A stretch of DNA of 64,000 nt, from positions 62,001-126,000 of the forward strand of contig NZ_JAFBFC010000005.1 in assembly GCF_016909075.1 (NCBI RefSeq), read 5' to 3'. Source of the stretch: Priestia iocasae. Lineage in GTDB: Bacteria > Bacillota > Bacilli > Bacillales > Bacillaceae_H. The notes under the pieces were generated by a model. That model saw only the letters and a list, made by a program, of their open reading frames with translations. It was not told the origin of the DNA and did no database searches. Made by a program: the position numbers and the translations under genes. Shown piece after piece: positions 9,410 to 16,633 of this stretch (positions are counted from its first letter, which is position 1; each line of letters opens with the position of its first letter).

Positions 9410-9763
9410 CAAGTCTGAAAAGTGGACGAAATTCTATCAAACTATGAAAGAAAAAGTCAAAAAGTCCTAGCGAGGACTCTTTACTTTTTCTTTTTTTTCC
9501 ATCATATTATACATAAGGACTAATTTGTCAGAAAAATAGTATAGTCTAGATACCCCTTTATCATCCATTTTAATCCATATACAACACACTGTGATGACTT
9601 ACAGATTAGTTATCGTTACGCATATCAATTGTTTTAGAGGAATCTATAGAGGGTGTTTTTAAAATAAGACTTGTCACTTTGTTCATTGATTTAGTAGATT
9701 ACTAACTTTTACATATCATACTTAAAAAACAATCGATTTGTTACATACCAGGAGGAACTGAAA
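9410..9763 (+). promoter_or_regulatory. Intergenic region before the NlpC/P60 gene
   Basis: 354 bases without a gene. The first part holds the ywqA terminator (9446-9491). The rest is AT-rich and must contain the promoter of the LysM endopeptidase. I found TTGTCA at about 9527 but no good matching -10, and no clear WalR or sigma-I site. Confidence 0.35.
9446..9491 (+). terminator. Intrinsic terminator of ywqBA
   Basis: Core stem AGTCCT-AGCG-AGGACT within a longer A-rich/U-rich outer pairing (AAAGAAAAAGT with ACTTTTTCTTT), ending in a run of T. Confidence 0.8.
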
Positions 9764-10636
9764 ATGAGAAAAAAGTCGTTAGCCTTTACATTTGGGGCTC
9801 TAGTTGGAGGAACATTTTTGTTTCAAGGATCCGCTTCAGCATCGACGGAAACAATTGAAGTTAAAAGTGGAGATTCATTGTGGGGATTAGCTCGTACACA
9901 TCAAGTACCTGTTTCAGAATTGAGAAGCTATAATAAATTAACATCTGATACTATTTATGTTGGACAAAAGCTAAGCCTTCCTTCTTCTACCAATCAGGTT
10001 GTGTCAAAACCAGTTGTAACACCTCCCCAACCTCAACAACCTACTAGTATAACTACATATAAGGTAAAAAATGGTGATTCTCTTTGGGGCATCTCAAAGC
10101 AATTTGACTTGTCTGTAACCGAAGTAAAAACGTTAAACAACATGAACTCTGATGTCATCTATGTTAATCAAGAGCTAGTTGTAAAAGGACAAGGTGTACC
10201 ACCAACACAGTCAATTTCGCCATCACCACCACCGGTATCATCGCCTGTTACAACCTTTCCAACTAGCTTAAATGTGAACACACTCTTAGATCACGCAAAA
10301 GCAGTTGTAGGTGTTCCTTATCAATGGGGTGGTTCTACGACCAAAGGCTTTGACTGTAGCGGATTTATCTATTATGTATTAAGCAAGCAGCTGCCAAATG
10401 AAAAGCGTGTAAATACGGTCAGCTACTGGAACAAGTCTCAATCTGTATCGAGCCCTCAACCTGGAGACTTTGTCTTTTTCTCTACATATGCTTCTGGTCC
10501 CTCTCATATGGGGATTTATATCGGGAATGGCTCTTTTATTCATGCAGGGTCTTCAACAGGCGTTACCATTACTAAGCTAGACAATAGCTACTGGAAATCT
10601 CGTTATCTTGGTGCAAAGCGTTACGCTACAAACTGA
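9764..10636 (+). CDS. Secreted LysM / NlpC-P60 peptidoglycan endopeptidase
   Basis: 290 residues. Signal peptide about 1-26 ending ASA. Two LysM repeats (about 28-72 and 98-141, each with V-K-x-G-D-S-L-W) bind glycan strands. A Pro/Ser-rich linker leads to a C-terminal NlpC/P60 domain (about 170-290) with catalytic Cys198 (GFDCSG), His248 and His260. It should cut the D-Glu-gamma-m-DAP bond, like LytE, CwlS or LytF of B. subtilis, in cell separation or wall growth. ATG with CAGGAGG. It lacks the third LysM of LytE, so orthology to one named enzyme is uncertain. Confidence 0.9.
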   Translation: MRKKSLAFTFGALVGGTFLFQGSASASTETIEVKSGDSLWGLARTHQVPVSELRSYNKLTSDTIYVGQKLSLPSSTNQVVSKPVVTPPQPQQPTSITTYKVKNGDSLWGISKQFDLSVTEVKTLNNMNSDVIYVNQELVVKGQGVPPTQSISPSPPPVSSPVTTFPTSLNVNTLLDHAKAVVGVPYQWGGSTTKGFDCSGFIYYVLSKQLPNEKRVNTVSYWNKSQSVSSPQPGDFVFFSTYASGPSHMGIYIGNGSFIHAGSSTGVTITKLDNSYWKSRYLGAKRYATN

Positions 10637-10647
10637 ATACATAAGCA

Positions 10648-10687
10648 AAAAACAAGGTGAGAATGATAACTCACCTTGTTTTTTTAA
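10648..10687 (+). terminator. Intrinsic terminator of the endopeptidase gene
   Basis: Perfect stem AACAAGGTGAG / CTCACCTTGTT with an AATGATAA loop and T7 tail, 12 bases after the stop codon. Confidence 0.92.
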
Positions 10688-10696
10688 ATAAGTGAA

Positions 10697-10840
10697 CTAA
10701 AAAAACTGTTGAGCATATCATGTCAACAGTTCAAATAAAAGTGGGCACTTTCGTGCATATTACAACGAGGTGTCTTGCTTATTTCTGGAAAAGGATTTGA
10801 GGAGAGTTCACTTAGTAAACTCTTTTGAAAAGAGGAATTC
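10697..10840 (-). ncRNA. Candidate small RNA downstream of ssbB
   Basis: On the minus strand an extended -10 element TGGTATAAT (10854-10846) would start a transcript near 10839. It would carry a CTCTTTT/AAAAGAG hairpin, a GAGTT/AACTC hairpin (10823-10805), a GCAC-GAAA-GTGC GNRA-tetraloop hairpin (10756-10745) and end at a strong intrinsic terminator (stem AACTGTTGA / TCAACAGTT, 10731-10704, then T7). There is no convincing ORF. The alternative is that this is simply the long 3-prime UTR of ssbB. I do not recognise it as a named RNA family. Confidence 0.4.
10704..10731 (-). terminator. Strong minus-strand intrinsic terminator
   Basis: Stem AACTGTTGA / TCAACAGTT, 10-base loop, then TTTTTTTAG on the minus strand. 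The nearest minus-strand gene, ssbB, ends 300 bases upstream. Confidence 0.85.
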
Positions 10841-10845
10841 GGTAT

Positions 10846-10854
10846 ATTATACCA
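10846..10854 (-). promoter_or_regulatory. Extended -10 element and palindrome
   Basis: TGGTATAAT is a TGn-extended -10. It overlaps the 13-base palindrome GGTATATTATACC (10841-10853), which could also be an operator. The -35 region is weak. Confidence 0.4.
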
Positions 10855-10937
10855 ACTAAGAGTACTTATTACCTTTAATGATTATAAAAAGAAAGTTGTC
10901 ATTCAATAGAAAGTTGCTAATAAAAAAGCTTGGTTAC

Positions 10938-11015
10938 CTATCTTTTACAACATATCGCTACGTCAATCTCTAACGCTGAACGCCTCCTTTCTTTTATGAA
11001 AAAACGTTGATCCAT
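10938..11015 (-). CDS. Possible 25-residue ORF after ssbB
   Basis: An ATG at 11015 directly follows AAAGGAGGTGA, which matches the anti-Shine-Dalgarno sequence over about ten bases, but only three bases separate AGGAGG from ATG. The peptide would be MDQRFFIKERRRSALEIDVA plus five residues, basic and Cys-Cys near the end. A second AAAGGAGG lies inside it. The start is 24 bases after the ssbB stop. It may be a leader or simply a degenerate remnant. Confidence 0.22.
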   Translation of the reverse strand: MDQRFFIKERRRSALEIDVAICCKR

Positions 11016-11038
11016 TCACCTCCTTTCACTTTCGATTA

Positions 11039-11368
11039 TTACTTTTCTAGTTTATTGCTTAAAAACTTCACATAGTCTGCTACAATATCGGTCACGTACA
11101 CGCGTTGCTGCTGCTGATTCTCAAAGGACCTAGACTGTACTTTACCAGTGACACCTACTACCGCTCCTTTTTTACAGTAGCTTACTGTATTCTCTGCTGT
11201 TTTTCTCCATAGTGTTACATTGACGAAGTCTGCCTCTACTTCGCCTTCTTGATTCCGATAATGACGGCTAACGGCAAGTGTAATCGTAGCAAACGGGGTT
11301 CCTTCATTTGTATAACGCAGCTCCGGATTTTTTGTTAATCGACCAACAAGAACTAATTGATTAATCAC
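11039..11368 (-). CDS. ssbB: Short single-stranded DNA-binding protein
   Basis: 109 residues: an OB fold starting VINQLVLVGRLTKNPELRYT, without the Pro/Gln-rich tail and acidic C-terminal tip of housekeeping SSB. This matches SsbB (YwpH) of B. subtilis, the ComK-controlled SSB that protects incoming DNA during transformation. Translation must start at GTG (11368): the ATG four bases upstream reads Met-Arg-Asp-stop. AAGGAG is 9 bases before the GTG. It is divergent from ywpF as in B. subtilis. I could not see a clear ComK box (AAAA-N5-TTTT). Confidence 0.88.
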   Translation of the reverse strand: MINQLVLVGRLTKNPELRYTNEGTPFATITLAVSRHYRNQEGEVEADFVNVTLWRKTAENTVSYCKKGAVVGVTGKVQSRSFENQQQQRVYVTDIVADYVKFLSNKLEK

Positions 11369-11506
11369 GCATTTTCACTCCTTAGATTACTTCTTTAATC
11401 GTTTACAAATTTTGTAACAAGAAAGAATAATGTGAAAATTCATCCATTCATATGATATACTAGTCACTAAGAGTCATTTCAATTAATTGTAAAGGGGGAA
11501 CTACGT

Positions 11507-11941
11507 ATGAAAACCTTTAAATTAGTCGCTCTTCAATTTTCAGATGAACGTGTCAAATCGCAACAGCTTTCTTTATTAGATGGGCTTATTATTAATAAAG
11601 AAGATGGGGAAAATCATTGGGTGCTAGAAGCTTTACTGGATAAAGAGCATCGTGATGTGTTTCATCAACTATTGCTTACAAAAGAACGATTTAACATGTA
11701 TGCAACGATTTCAAAGAAAAGCAACGATCCAGCAACCTTCTCTGCTATTGTGACTCATATTACAACAATCGGTGAACGAATTAGTGTTCTAATGGACGGA
11801 CTGCTCATCGAGCGAAGAACAAATAGATCTGAAATGGTATTATCCGATTTAATTGAAAAGGGACTTAATGGGACGCAGCTCCTACATGAATTTAAGCTAC
11901 AGCTACAAGAAAAGAAAATGAATCGCTCTTCTGTTAAATAA
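11507..11941 (+). CDS. ywpF: YwpF-like family protein
   Basis: 144 residues, cytoplasmic, no signal or membrane segment. The sequence, beginning MKTFKLVALQFSDERV and continuing with a beta-rich middle (HWVLEALLDKEHRDVF), fits the YwpF-like family seen next to ssbB in Bacillus. The ATG has AAAGGGGG upstream. A TATACT at about 11456 may be its -10. The molecular function is unknown. Confidence 0.75.
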   Translation: MKTFKLVALQFSDERVKSQQLSLLDGLIINKEDGENHWVLEALLDKEHRDVFHQLLLTKERFNMYATISKKSNDPATFSAIVTHITTIGERISVLMDGLLIERRTNRSEMVLSDLIEKGLNGTQLLHEFKLQLQEKKMNRSSVK

Positions 11942-11999
11942 ACATTCTTCATAAAAGGATAGATTGTCGATAAGGTGGAGAGTTAGAAAGTGGAGAAAC

Positions 12000-12161
12000 T
12001 CATTTTGAGGTTTGTTTCACTTTCTGGTGTTGAAGATAATATTGCTTAAGCGGGTCGAATATAAATTGTGGACTTCGTTTTCCTAAAAATAAAGGTACAC
12101 CTCGATTCGATAGTGCATTCTCTCTATTTTTAGTAGGCTTGTTCAGATGATACTTGGTCAT
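12000..12161 (-). CDS. Small basic protein, 53 residues, unknown
   Basis: An ORF with a textbook ribosome binding site: AAAGGAGG then five bases then ATG (12161). The product starts MTKYHLNKPTKNRENALSNR and continues GVPLFLGKRSPQFIFDPLKQ. It is Lys/Arg/Asn-rich, with no signal peptide, Cys or membrane segment. It is transcribed opposite to its flanking genes and has no obvious terminator. The strong ribosome binding site and ordinary codon use support a real gene; I do not recognise a family. Confidence 0.6.
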   Translation of the reverse strand: MTKYHLNKPTKNRENALSNRGVPLFLGKRSPQFIFDPLKQYYLQHQKVKQTSK

Positions 12162-12413
12162 TTCATCCTCCTTTTGATATGCTCTATTTGTAATAATAAA
12201 CCATTTTTTCTAAAATACAACTATTTTTTCATCGTTATAACGAAAGCAAAATACGAAGGTTTACACCTTAGAGTCTCGGATGTAATCCGTTTTAATTGTT
12301 AGTAAATTTAACACTGTGTAAAAATTACTAACCTTCTTTTTTGTTTGTATCTCTTCATTTTTAATCACTCACATTCGTTTGTCTCGCATCTGCTTAGGCA
12401 CAATTTTCTTAAC

Positions 12414-12434
12414 ATTGTTCGTATTTTGAACAAT
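12414..12434. promoter_or_regulatory. Inverted repeat, probable XRE operator
   Basis: ATTGTTC-N7-GAACAAT is a perfect 7-bp inverted repeat 27 bases before the -35. A further TGTTC half-site at 12444-12448 pairs with the same GAACA. The spacing suits a dimeric HTH repressor and suggests autoregulation of the downstream gene. Confidence 0.5.
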
Positions 12435-12460
12435 ATTCAAAACTGTTCTTTTTATCTTTT

Positions 12461-12490
12461 TTGACAATTATTTTACACATTTACTTTAAA
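12461..12490 (+). promoter_or_regulatory. Sigma-A promoter of XRE gene
   Basis: TTGACA (12461-12466), 18-base spacer, TTTAAA (12485-12490), 34 bases before the ATG. Confidence 0.55.
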
Positions 12491-12524
12491 ATATGACAAA
12501 TTTCTAAGAAAGTAGTGTTCATCT

Positions 12525-12941
12525 ATGAAACCTATTGGCGAAAAAATGACCTATCTACGTAAGCGCTCAGGCCTTTCTCAAGGAGAACTGGCCTTCCACC
12601 TCAATATGTCTCGATCAAAAGTAGCCAAGCTAGAAACAAATACACAACCTCCATCCATGGAAGACCTTATGACCATTGGAGATTTCTTTCAAATAAGCTT
12701 AGATCATCTCGTTGGACGAGACTTTTCTAAAATTCAAACTCTATCGGAAGTAAAGCAAGTTTATCAAGTTGGGCAGGCGGTATTAGATACTGAACTGTAC
12801 GAGGTTGTCACATTACTATCAACTTATCCTCACTTACAATCTTCGTTACATCAAGTATCGTCTCTACCTAAAACAAAACAAGATAAGCGAATTCCTCTAA
12901 TCACGTCATTAATGACACAAATAGCTCAATTAGATGACTAA
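12525..12941 (+). CDS. XRE-family HTH transcriptional regulator
   Basis: 138 residues. An N-terminal Cro/CI-type HTH (about 5-60) is clear: IGEKMTYLRKRSGLSQGELA then SRSKVAKLE and the FFQISLDHLVGR closing helix. The C-terminal ~75 residues are helical, without a recognised domain. The ribosome binding site is weak (GAAAGTAG). The gene stands alone, with an inverted repeat in front of its promoter. Chromosomal single-gene regulators of this form are often accessory; the target is unknown. Confidence 0.85.
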   Translation: MKPIGEKMTYLRKRSGLSQGELAFHLNMSRSKVAKLETNTQPPSMEDLMTIGDFFQISLDHLVGRDFSKIQTLSEVKQVYQVGQAVLDTELYEVVTLLSTYPHLQSSLHQVSSLPKTKQDKRIPLITSLMTQIAQLDD

Positions 12942-13064
12942 ACATAAAAAGTCCTCTTCATAAAAGACCTCTTCTCTTTTGGGACATGTTCATGATGATG
13001 CCTCTTTCTGTTATATTGTGTTGATACTTATACGACGTGTAGAAGGAATCTTGATTCCTGTAGA

Positions 13065-13129
13065 AAAAAACACCTCCAAGTTGAATTTCGGCATTGTAAA
13101 TCCGTTTTTTCAACTGAAAGGTGTTTTTT
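13065..13129. terminator. Long interrupted hairpin, possible terminator
   Basis: AAAAAACACCT pairs with AGGTGTTTTTT and, further in, AGTTGAA pairs with TTCAACT, around a 23-base loop. T-runs on both sides make it usable in either direction, for example after the XRE gene. The rest of 12942-13309 (368 bases) shows no gene I can support; a 7-bp palindrome AGGAATC-TT-GATTCCT lies at 13044-13059. Confidence 0.4.
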
Positions 13130-13309
13130 ATGAGTTAGGGTCAAATATGTTCCTTGTATATAAGTCCTATTACATAGCATTGCATGATTTCTTAGAAAAA
13201 GACCGCTTCATACGTCGCTATTCAGACGTTCTGAACTTTTTCTCACATAAGGTAGTGTGTCCGAGCTCGATTATTAAAGAATGTTGCACCTATATGACGC
13301 ACCACTTAT

Positions 13310-13687
13310 TTATGATGAAAGTTTATCAATTAAAAAACGTGCTTCCTCTTTACAAGAATAACTCACATCCGTCATATTGTGCTGTTCTAAGAGGCTTTCT
13401 ACTTGTTGAATCTGCTCGTCAGTCGGTCTTTCTGTTAAAATCTTTTGAACCGTTTCATTAATTTTCACTGCTAGCTCTTCATGAAAAATTGGACTACCTT
13501 TTATTTCTTCATCGAGGTTTTTGTACCAAGACGCATGCTGCTCAATATATTGTTTCCACTCTTGAATAAAGTGTTCTAGTTTGTACTGGTCTTCATTCCA
13601 TTCAATATTACTCATATACGTTTTAAAAGCAGTAACAATTGATCTTGTGATACTACTCTTCGTGCCAGGTGATAAATGTTTTAACAT
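13310..13687 (-). CDS. Hypothetical protein, 125 residues
   Basis: I start it at ATG 13687, in frame with TGGAGG twelve bases upstream; a longer version from 13756 would run through the likely promoter. The product is hydrophilic and helix-rich (EEWNEDQ-like, Glu/Lys/Gln-rich middle), with no signal peptide and no membrane segment. The segment LEHFIQEWKQYIEQHASWYK looks amphipathic. No family recognised. Flanked by hairpins on both sides and by a lipoprotein gene upstream. Confidence 0.55.
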   Translation of the reverse strand: MLKHLSPGTKSSITRSIVTAFKTYMSNIEWNEDQYKLEHFIQEWKQYIEQHASWYKNLDEEIKGSPIFHEELAVKINETVQKILTERPTDEQIQQVESLLEQHNMTDVSYSCKEEARFLIDKLSS

Positions 13688-13788
13688 GTATTGAAAGTAC
13701 CTCCAACATATAGTTTCAGTATGTATTATTTTATCAAAATTAATAAAAACTGTCATGTTTCAGAACATAGCTTCTACTCCAAAGCAAA

Positions 13789-13833
13789 TAAGAGAAGTAC
13801 AACCTTACAAAATAGGAGGCTGTACTTCTCTTA
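13789..13833. terminator. 13-bp perfect hairpin between two minus-strand genes
   Basis: TAAGAGAAGTACA is repeated inverted around a 19-base loop. The tail on the minus strand (TTTGCTTTGG) is a poor U-tract. It most likely ends or stabilises the lipoprotein transcript. Confidence 0.5.
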
Positions 13834-13934
13834 GTAAAAAATTCATTTTAAATTGTCTCTTGTTCCCTATCAAAGAACAAAATGAGTAATTAGTATTTCA
13901 AATCGAGTAGATTTTACTCCATTTGAAACATTTT

Positions 13935-14210
13935 TTATTCATCTTTTGTATCTTTGTCTTCCATGTCTTGTGGGTCTTCCATCATGTCTTCACCGTCTGA
14001 TTCTGTGTTTTCATCATCTTGACCCATTTGATCATTTTCTTCCATACCAGGAGCTTGATCTTCTTCTGGTGCCATATCGTTTTCACCGTTATCTTCAGGA
14101 GCTTGCTCCATGTTCGGATCTTCTTCTGGAGGTGGCTCTTGAGTGTTACAAGCAGTTAACGCCATTGCAGATAAAAGTAAGGCTGTTACCATTAAAGATA
14201 GTTTTTTCAT
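13935..14210 (-). CDS. Acidic Met-rich lipoprotein
   Basis: 91 residues. Signal peptide with lipobox LTAC; Cys21 would be lipidated and the protein anchored outside the membrane. The mature part is almost only Glu, Asp, Met, Pro, Asn, Gln and Gly (PEEDQAPGMEENDQMGQDDE), so it is disordered and strongly negative. ATG with GAAAGGAG. A role in cation binding, including via Met residues, is possible but unproven. Confidence 0.78.
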   Translation of the reverse strand: MKKLSLMVTALLLSAMALTACNTQEPPPEEDPNMEQAPEDNGENDMAPEEDQAPGMEENDQMGQDDENTESDGEDMMEDPQDMEDKDTKDE

Positions 14211-14310
14211 CAGTTTGTCTCCTTTCTGTGATATGTAAGACCATACAATGATACGGCCTGTGTATAGATTGCCCTCTCCATATTAAAATATTCACTCTAA
14301 AAACAATGTA

Positions 14311-14349
14311 AATAAAAAAGTTGCTTCTCATTGTACTGAAGCAACTTTT
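14311..14349 (-). terminator. Intrinsic terminator of fabZ
   Basis: Stem AAAAGTTGCTTC / GAAGCAACTTTT on the minus strand followed by TTTATT, 10 bases after the fabZ stop. Confidence 0.88.
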
Positions 14350-14358
14350 CGTTCATTC

Positions 14359-14793
14359 TTATTCAGCTTTTTCACCTAAAGCAAACATAATATCGGTTTC
14401 ACAAACGAGCTCACCATCAACAGTAGCAATCCCTTTACCTTTACCAATTGCCCCTCTTACACGAACCATTTCCACTTCTAAGCGCAGTTGGTCACCTGGT
14501 TTTACTTGCTTCTTAAAACGGCAGTTATCAATGCCTGTAAAAAACGCAAGACGCCCACGGTTTTCTTCTTTTTTTAGCATCGCAACCGCTCCTACTTGAG
14601 CAAGTGCTTCAACAATTAACACACCTGGCATCACAGGATAGTCAGGAAAGTGTCCATTAAAGAACTCTTCATTTGCCGAGACGTTCTTGATTCCAACGGC
14701 ACTCTTACCTTCTTCTATTTCAAGAATACGATCAACTAATAAAAATGGATAGCGATGCGGAATAATTTCCTTAATTTGTTGCACATCAAGCAT
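14359..14793 (-). CDS. fabZ: 3-hydroxyacyl-ACP dehydratase FabZ
   Basis: 144 residues, full family length. Dehydrates 3-hydroxyacyl-ACP to trans-2-enoyl-ACP in type II fatty-acid synthesis. A hot-dog fold with catalytic His48 ([13 protein letters not shown]) and Glu62 (VEALAQ) is visible, and the start [20 protein letters not shown] is classic FabZ. ATG with GAAGGAGAC. It is the last gene before a strong terminator, about 100 bases downstream of flhP, as in B. subtilis (ywpB). Confidence 0.96.
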   Translation of the reverse strand: MLDVQQIKEIIPHRYPFLLVDRILEIEEGKSAVGIKNVSANEEFFNGHFPDYPVMPGVLIVEALAQVGAVAMLKKEENRGRLAFFTGIDNCRFKKQVKPGDQLRLEVEMVRVRGAIGKGKGIATVDGELVCETDIMFALGEKAE

Positions 14794-14896
14794 CGTATAG
14801 TCTCCTTCCGGCTAAAAGCATTTACTACTTCCACTATACCGAATGCATGTGCATCACGCAATCATTTTTATGACCTGATACTAAAAACAAGTTCTA

Positions 14897-15727
14897 TTAA
14901 GAGCGAATACTGTTGACAAGACCCATCATCTGATCCGACATCGAGATTGACCTTGAATTAAACTGATAAGCACGTTGCGTAAGCATCATTTCAGACATTT
15001 CTTTACTTAAATCGACATTTGATTGCTCTAATGCACCTTGTTGAATTCCCGCTTCTTGACGTCGCACGCCAATGAGCTCATTTACAATTTCTTCTGCATT
15101 TTGATTAGGGGGAAGTTCAAATAAATTTCCACCACTTGCAACAAGTAATTGTGGACGATTCACTTGCACCAAACCTAGCTCAAATGTTTGAGGTATACCG
15201 TTAGCAGATTGCGCTACAATCTCCCCGCTTGCCGTAATTGTAATATCCGTTGCTTCACGTGAAAACACAATTGAATTTCCGTTCGCATCAAGAATTGGAT
15301 AACCATTGTCACTTACTAACATCACGTCGTTTTGTCCAACAGGTGTTAATTGAAAGTTCCCACTACGTGTATACTTGACTGCTTGCTGTCCATTTTGCTC
15401 AACAAGAACTTGAAAGAACATGCCCGCTTTGGAAAAAGCCACGTCTAAGGGTCTTTCCGTTTGTTGAATAGCACCTTGCGTTAACAGTAATTTTGTCGCA
15501 CCAATTTTAGCTCCCACACCTTGTCGAATCCCCATGGGCGTTAAGCGATTATTCTCAAATCGTTCATCAAATTGATTGTCAAACTGTTGATAAAGCATCT
15601 CGCTAAACGTGGCTTCACGCTTTTTATAACCTACTGTATTTACATTCGCTACGTTATGGCTGATTAAGTCTAATCGTTGCTGAAGCTGACTCATTGTATT
15701 TGCTGCATGAATCATCGATCTATTCAC
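14897..15727 (-). CDS. flhP: Flagellar hook-basal body rod protein FlhP
   Basis: 276 residues. N-terminal rod-protein motif (LDLISHNVANVNTVGYKKRE) and a C-terminal FlgG-type end (SNVDLSKEMSEMMLTQRAYQ). FlgF/FlgG-like component of the flagellar distal rod. Start GTG with AGGGGGATT upstream. It follows flhO by 22 bases in a mbl-flhO-flhP order identical to B. subtilis. Confidence 0.9.
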   Translation of the reverse strand: MNRSMIHAANTMSQLQQRLDLISHNVANVNTVGYKKREATFSEMLYQQFDNQFDERFENNRLTPMGIRQGVGAKIGATKLLLTQGAIQQTERPLDVAFSKAGMFFQVLVEQNGQQAVKYTRSGNFQLTPVGQNDVMLVSDNGYPILDANGNSIVFSREATDITITASGEIVAQSANGIPQTFELGLVQVNRPQLLVASGGNLFELPPNQNAEEIVNELIGVRRQEAGIQQGALEQSNVDLSKEMSEMMLTQRAYQFNSRSISMSDQMMGLVNSIRS

Positions 15728-15749
15728 GTTATAATCCCCCTAGATGTTC

Positions 15750-16586
15750 TTAACGAACTCTCCCGATATCATTGACAGATTTCTCCATACTACGATCATA
15801 GGCTTGCATAATCTTTTGATTGGCTTCAAAAGCACGGTAAGCTGTTAGCATCTCGGTCATGGTTTGAGACGTATCTACATTCGAACGCTCTAAAAAACCT
15901 TGCTGTATGTGATACGAAATCTCGTTGTTTCCAATTGCAGAAGGAAGGGGCTGCCCATTTTCAGTTCGGTAAAGACCATTTCCTTCCTTAGCAATAGTGG
16001 ACAAGTTATTTGCGTACGCTACATTCAAGCGAGCTACCTCTTCTTCATTTTCAAAGATGATTCCACCTTCGTTAATGCGCACATTTTCACTTTGTAATTG
16101 AATTCGCTCGTTCGCCTCGTTTAACACATAGCGACCATCCGTTGTTGTTAAGAAACCCGCCTCATCAATTGTAAAGTTTCCATTACGCGTATAACGCAGC
16201 TCATTGTTATCACCTTCTACAACAAAAAACAGTGCACCTTTTTGTCCATTTTCATCGAAAGGTACAGCACGTTCTACTAAGGCAACATCAGTTGGAATTT
16301 CTGTTTCATGTATATCGCCTTGTGCTAAATTTGGCATCGTCTCTTGCATATATACACCCGTGTGTAACGATCCAATCGTTTGTTGAACGGGAACATGAAA
16401 GCTCTTCTCAACAGGTATATCTTTTGAATCCATACGCTGTACCAACATGTCAGGAAATGCACGAAGTGACGATTGATCAGCCTTAAAACCAGGAGTATTT
16501 GCATTTGCCATATTATTTGTTAACAAATCCGTTCTTCTTTGCTGTGCCATCATACCAGCTGTTGCTGTATAAAAGCCTTTAAACAA
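15750..16586 (-). CDS. flhO: Flagellar hook-basal body rod protein FlhO
   Basis: 278 residues from TTG at 16586, preferred because AGAGGTGA is properly spaced there and the product then starts MFKGFYTATAGM like the B. subtilis protein; a GTG three codons upstream touches the ribosome binding site. It carries LLTNNMANANTPGFKAD at the N-terminus and SNVDTSQTMTEMLTAYRAFE at the C-terminus, both conserved in rod and hook proteins. It is cotranscribed with flhP and sits 47 bases after mbl. Confidence 0.9.
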   Translation of the reverse strand: MFKGFYTATAGMMAQQRRTDLLTNNMANANTPGFKADQSSLRAFPDMLVQRMDSKDIPVEKSFHVPVQQTIGSLHTGVYMQETMPNLAQGDIHETEIPTDVALVERAVPFDENGQKGALFFVVEGDNNELRYTRNGNFTIDEAGFLTTTDGRYVLNEANERIQLQSENVRINEGGIIFENEEEVARLNVAYANNLSTIAKEGNGLYRTENGQPLPSAIGNNEISYHIQQGFLERSNVDTSQTMTEMLTAYRAFEANQKIMQAYDRSMEKSVNDIGRVR

Positions 16587-16633
16587 AGCAGTCACCTCTT
16601 TTAACTTTCAATAGTTTCATTTTAAAAGATGCC

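Larger units (their letters stand above)
12162..12524. promoter_or_regulatory. Promoter region between small ORF and XRE gene
   Basis: 363 AT-rich bases without a gene. They hold the promoter and likely operator of the XRE gene (12414-12490) and, by position, the promoter of the minus-strand small protein, for which no clear -35/-10 pair was found. Confidence 0.4.

Noticed and set aside
11369-11506. ComK box in the ssbB-ywpF region
   Set aside because: No AAAA-N5-TTTT pair at proper phasing was found, although ssbB is ComK-controlled in B. subtilis.
12979-13461. Plus-strand 160-codon frame
   Set aside because: No RBS, crosses the large hairpin at 13065-13129 and overlaps the better-supported minus-strand gene.
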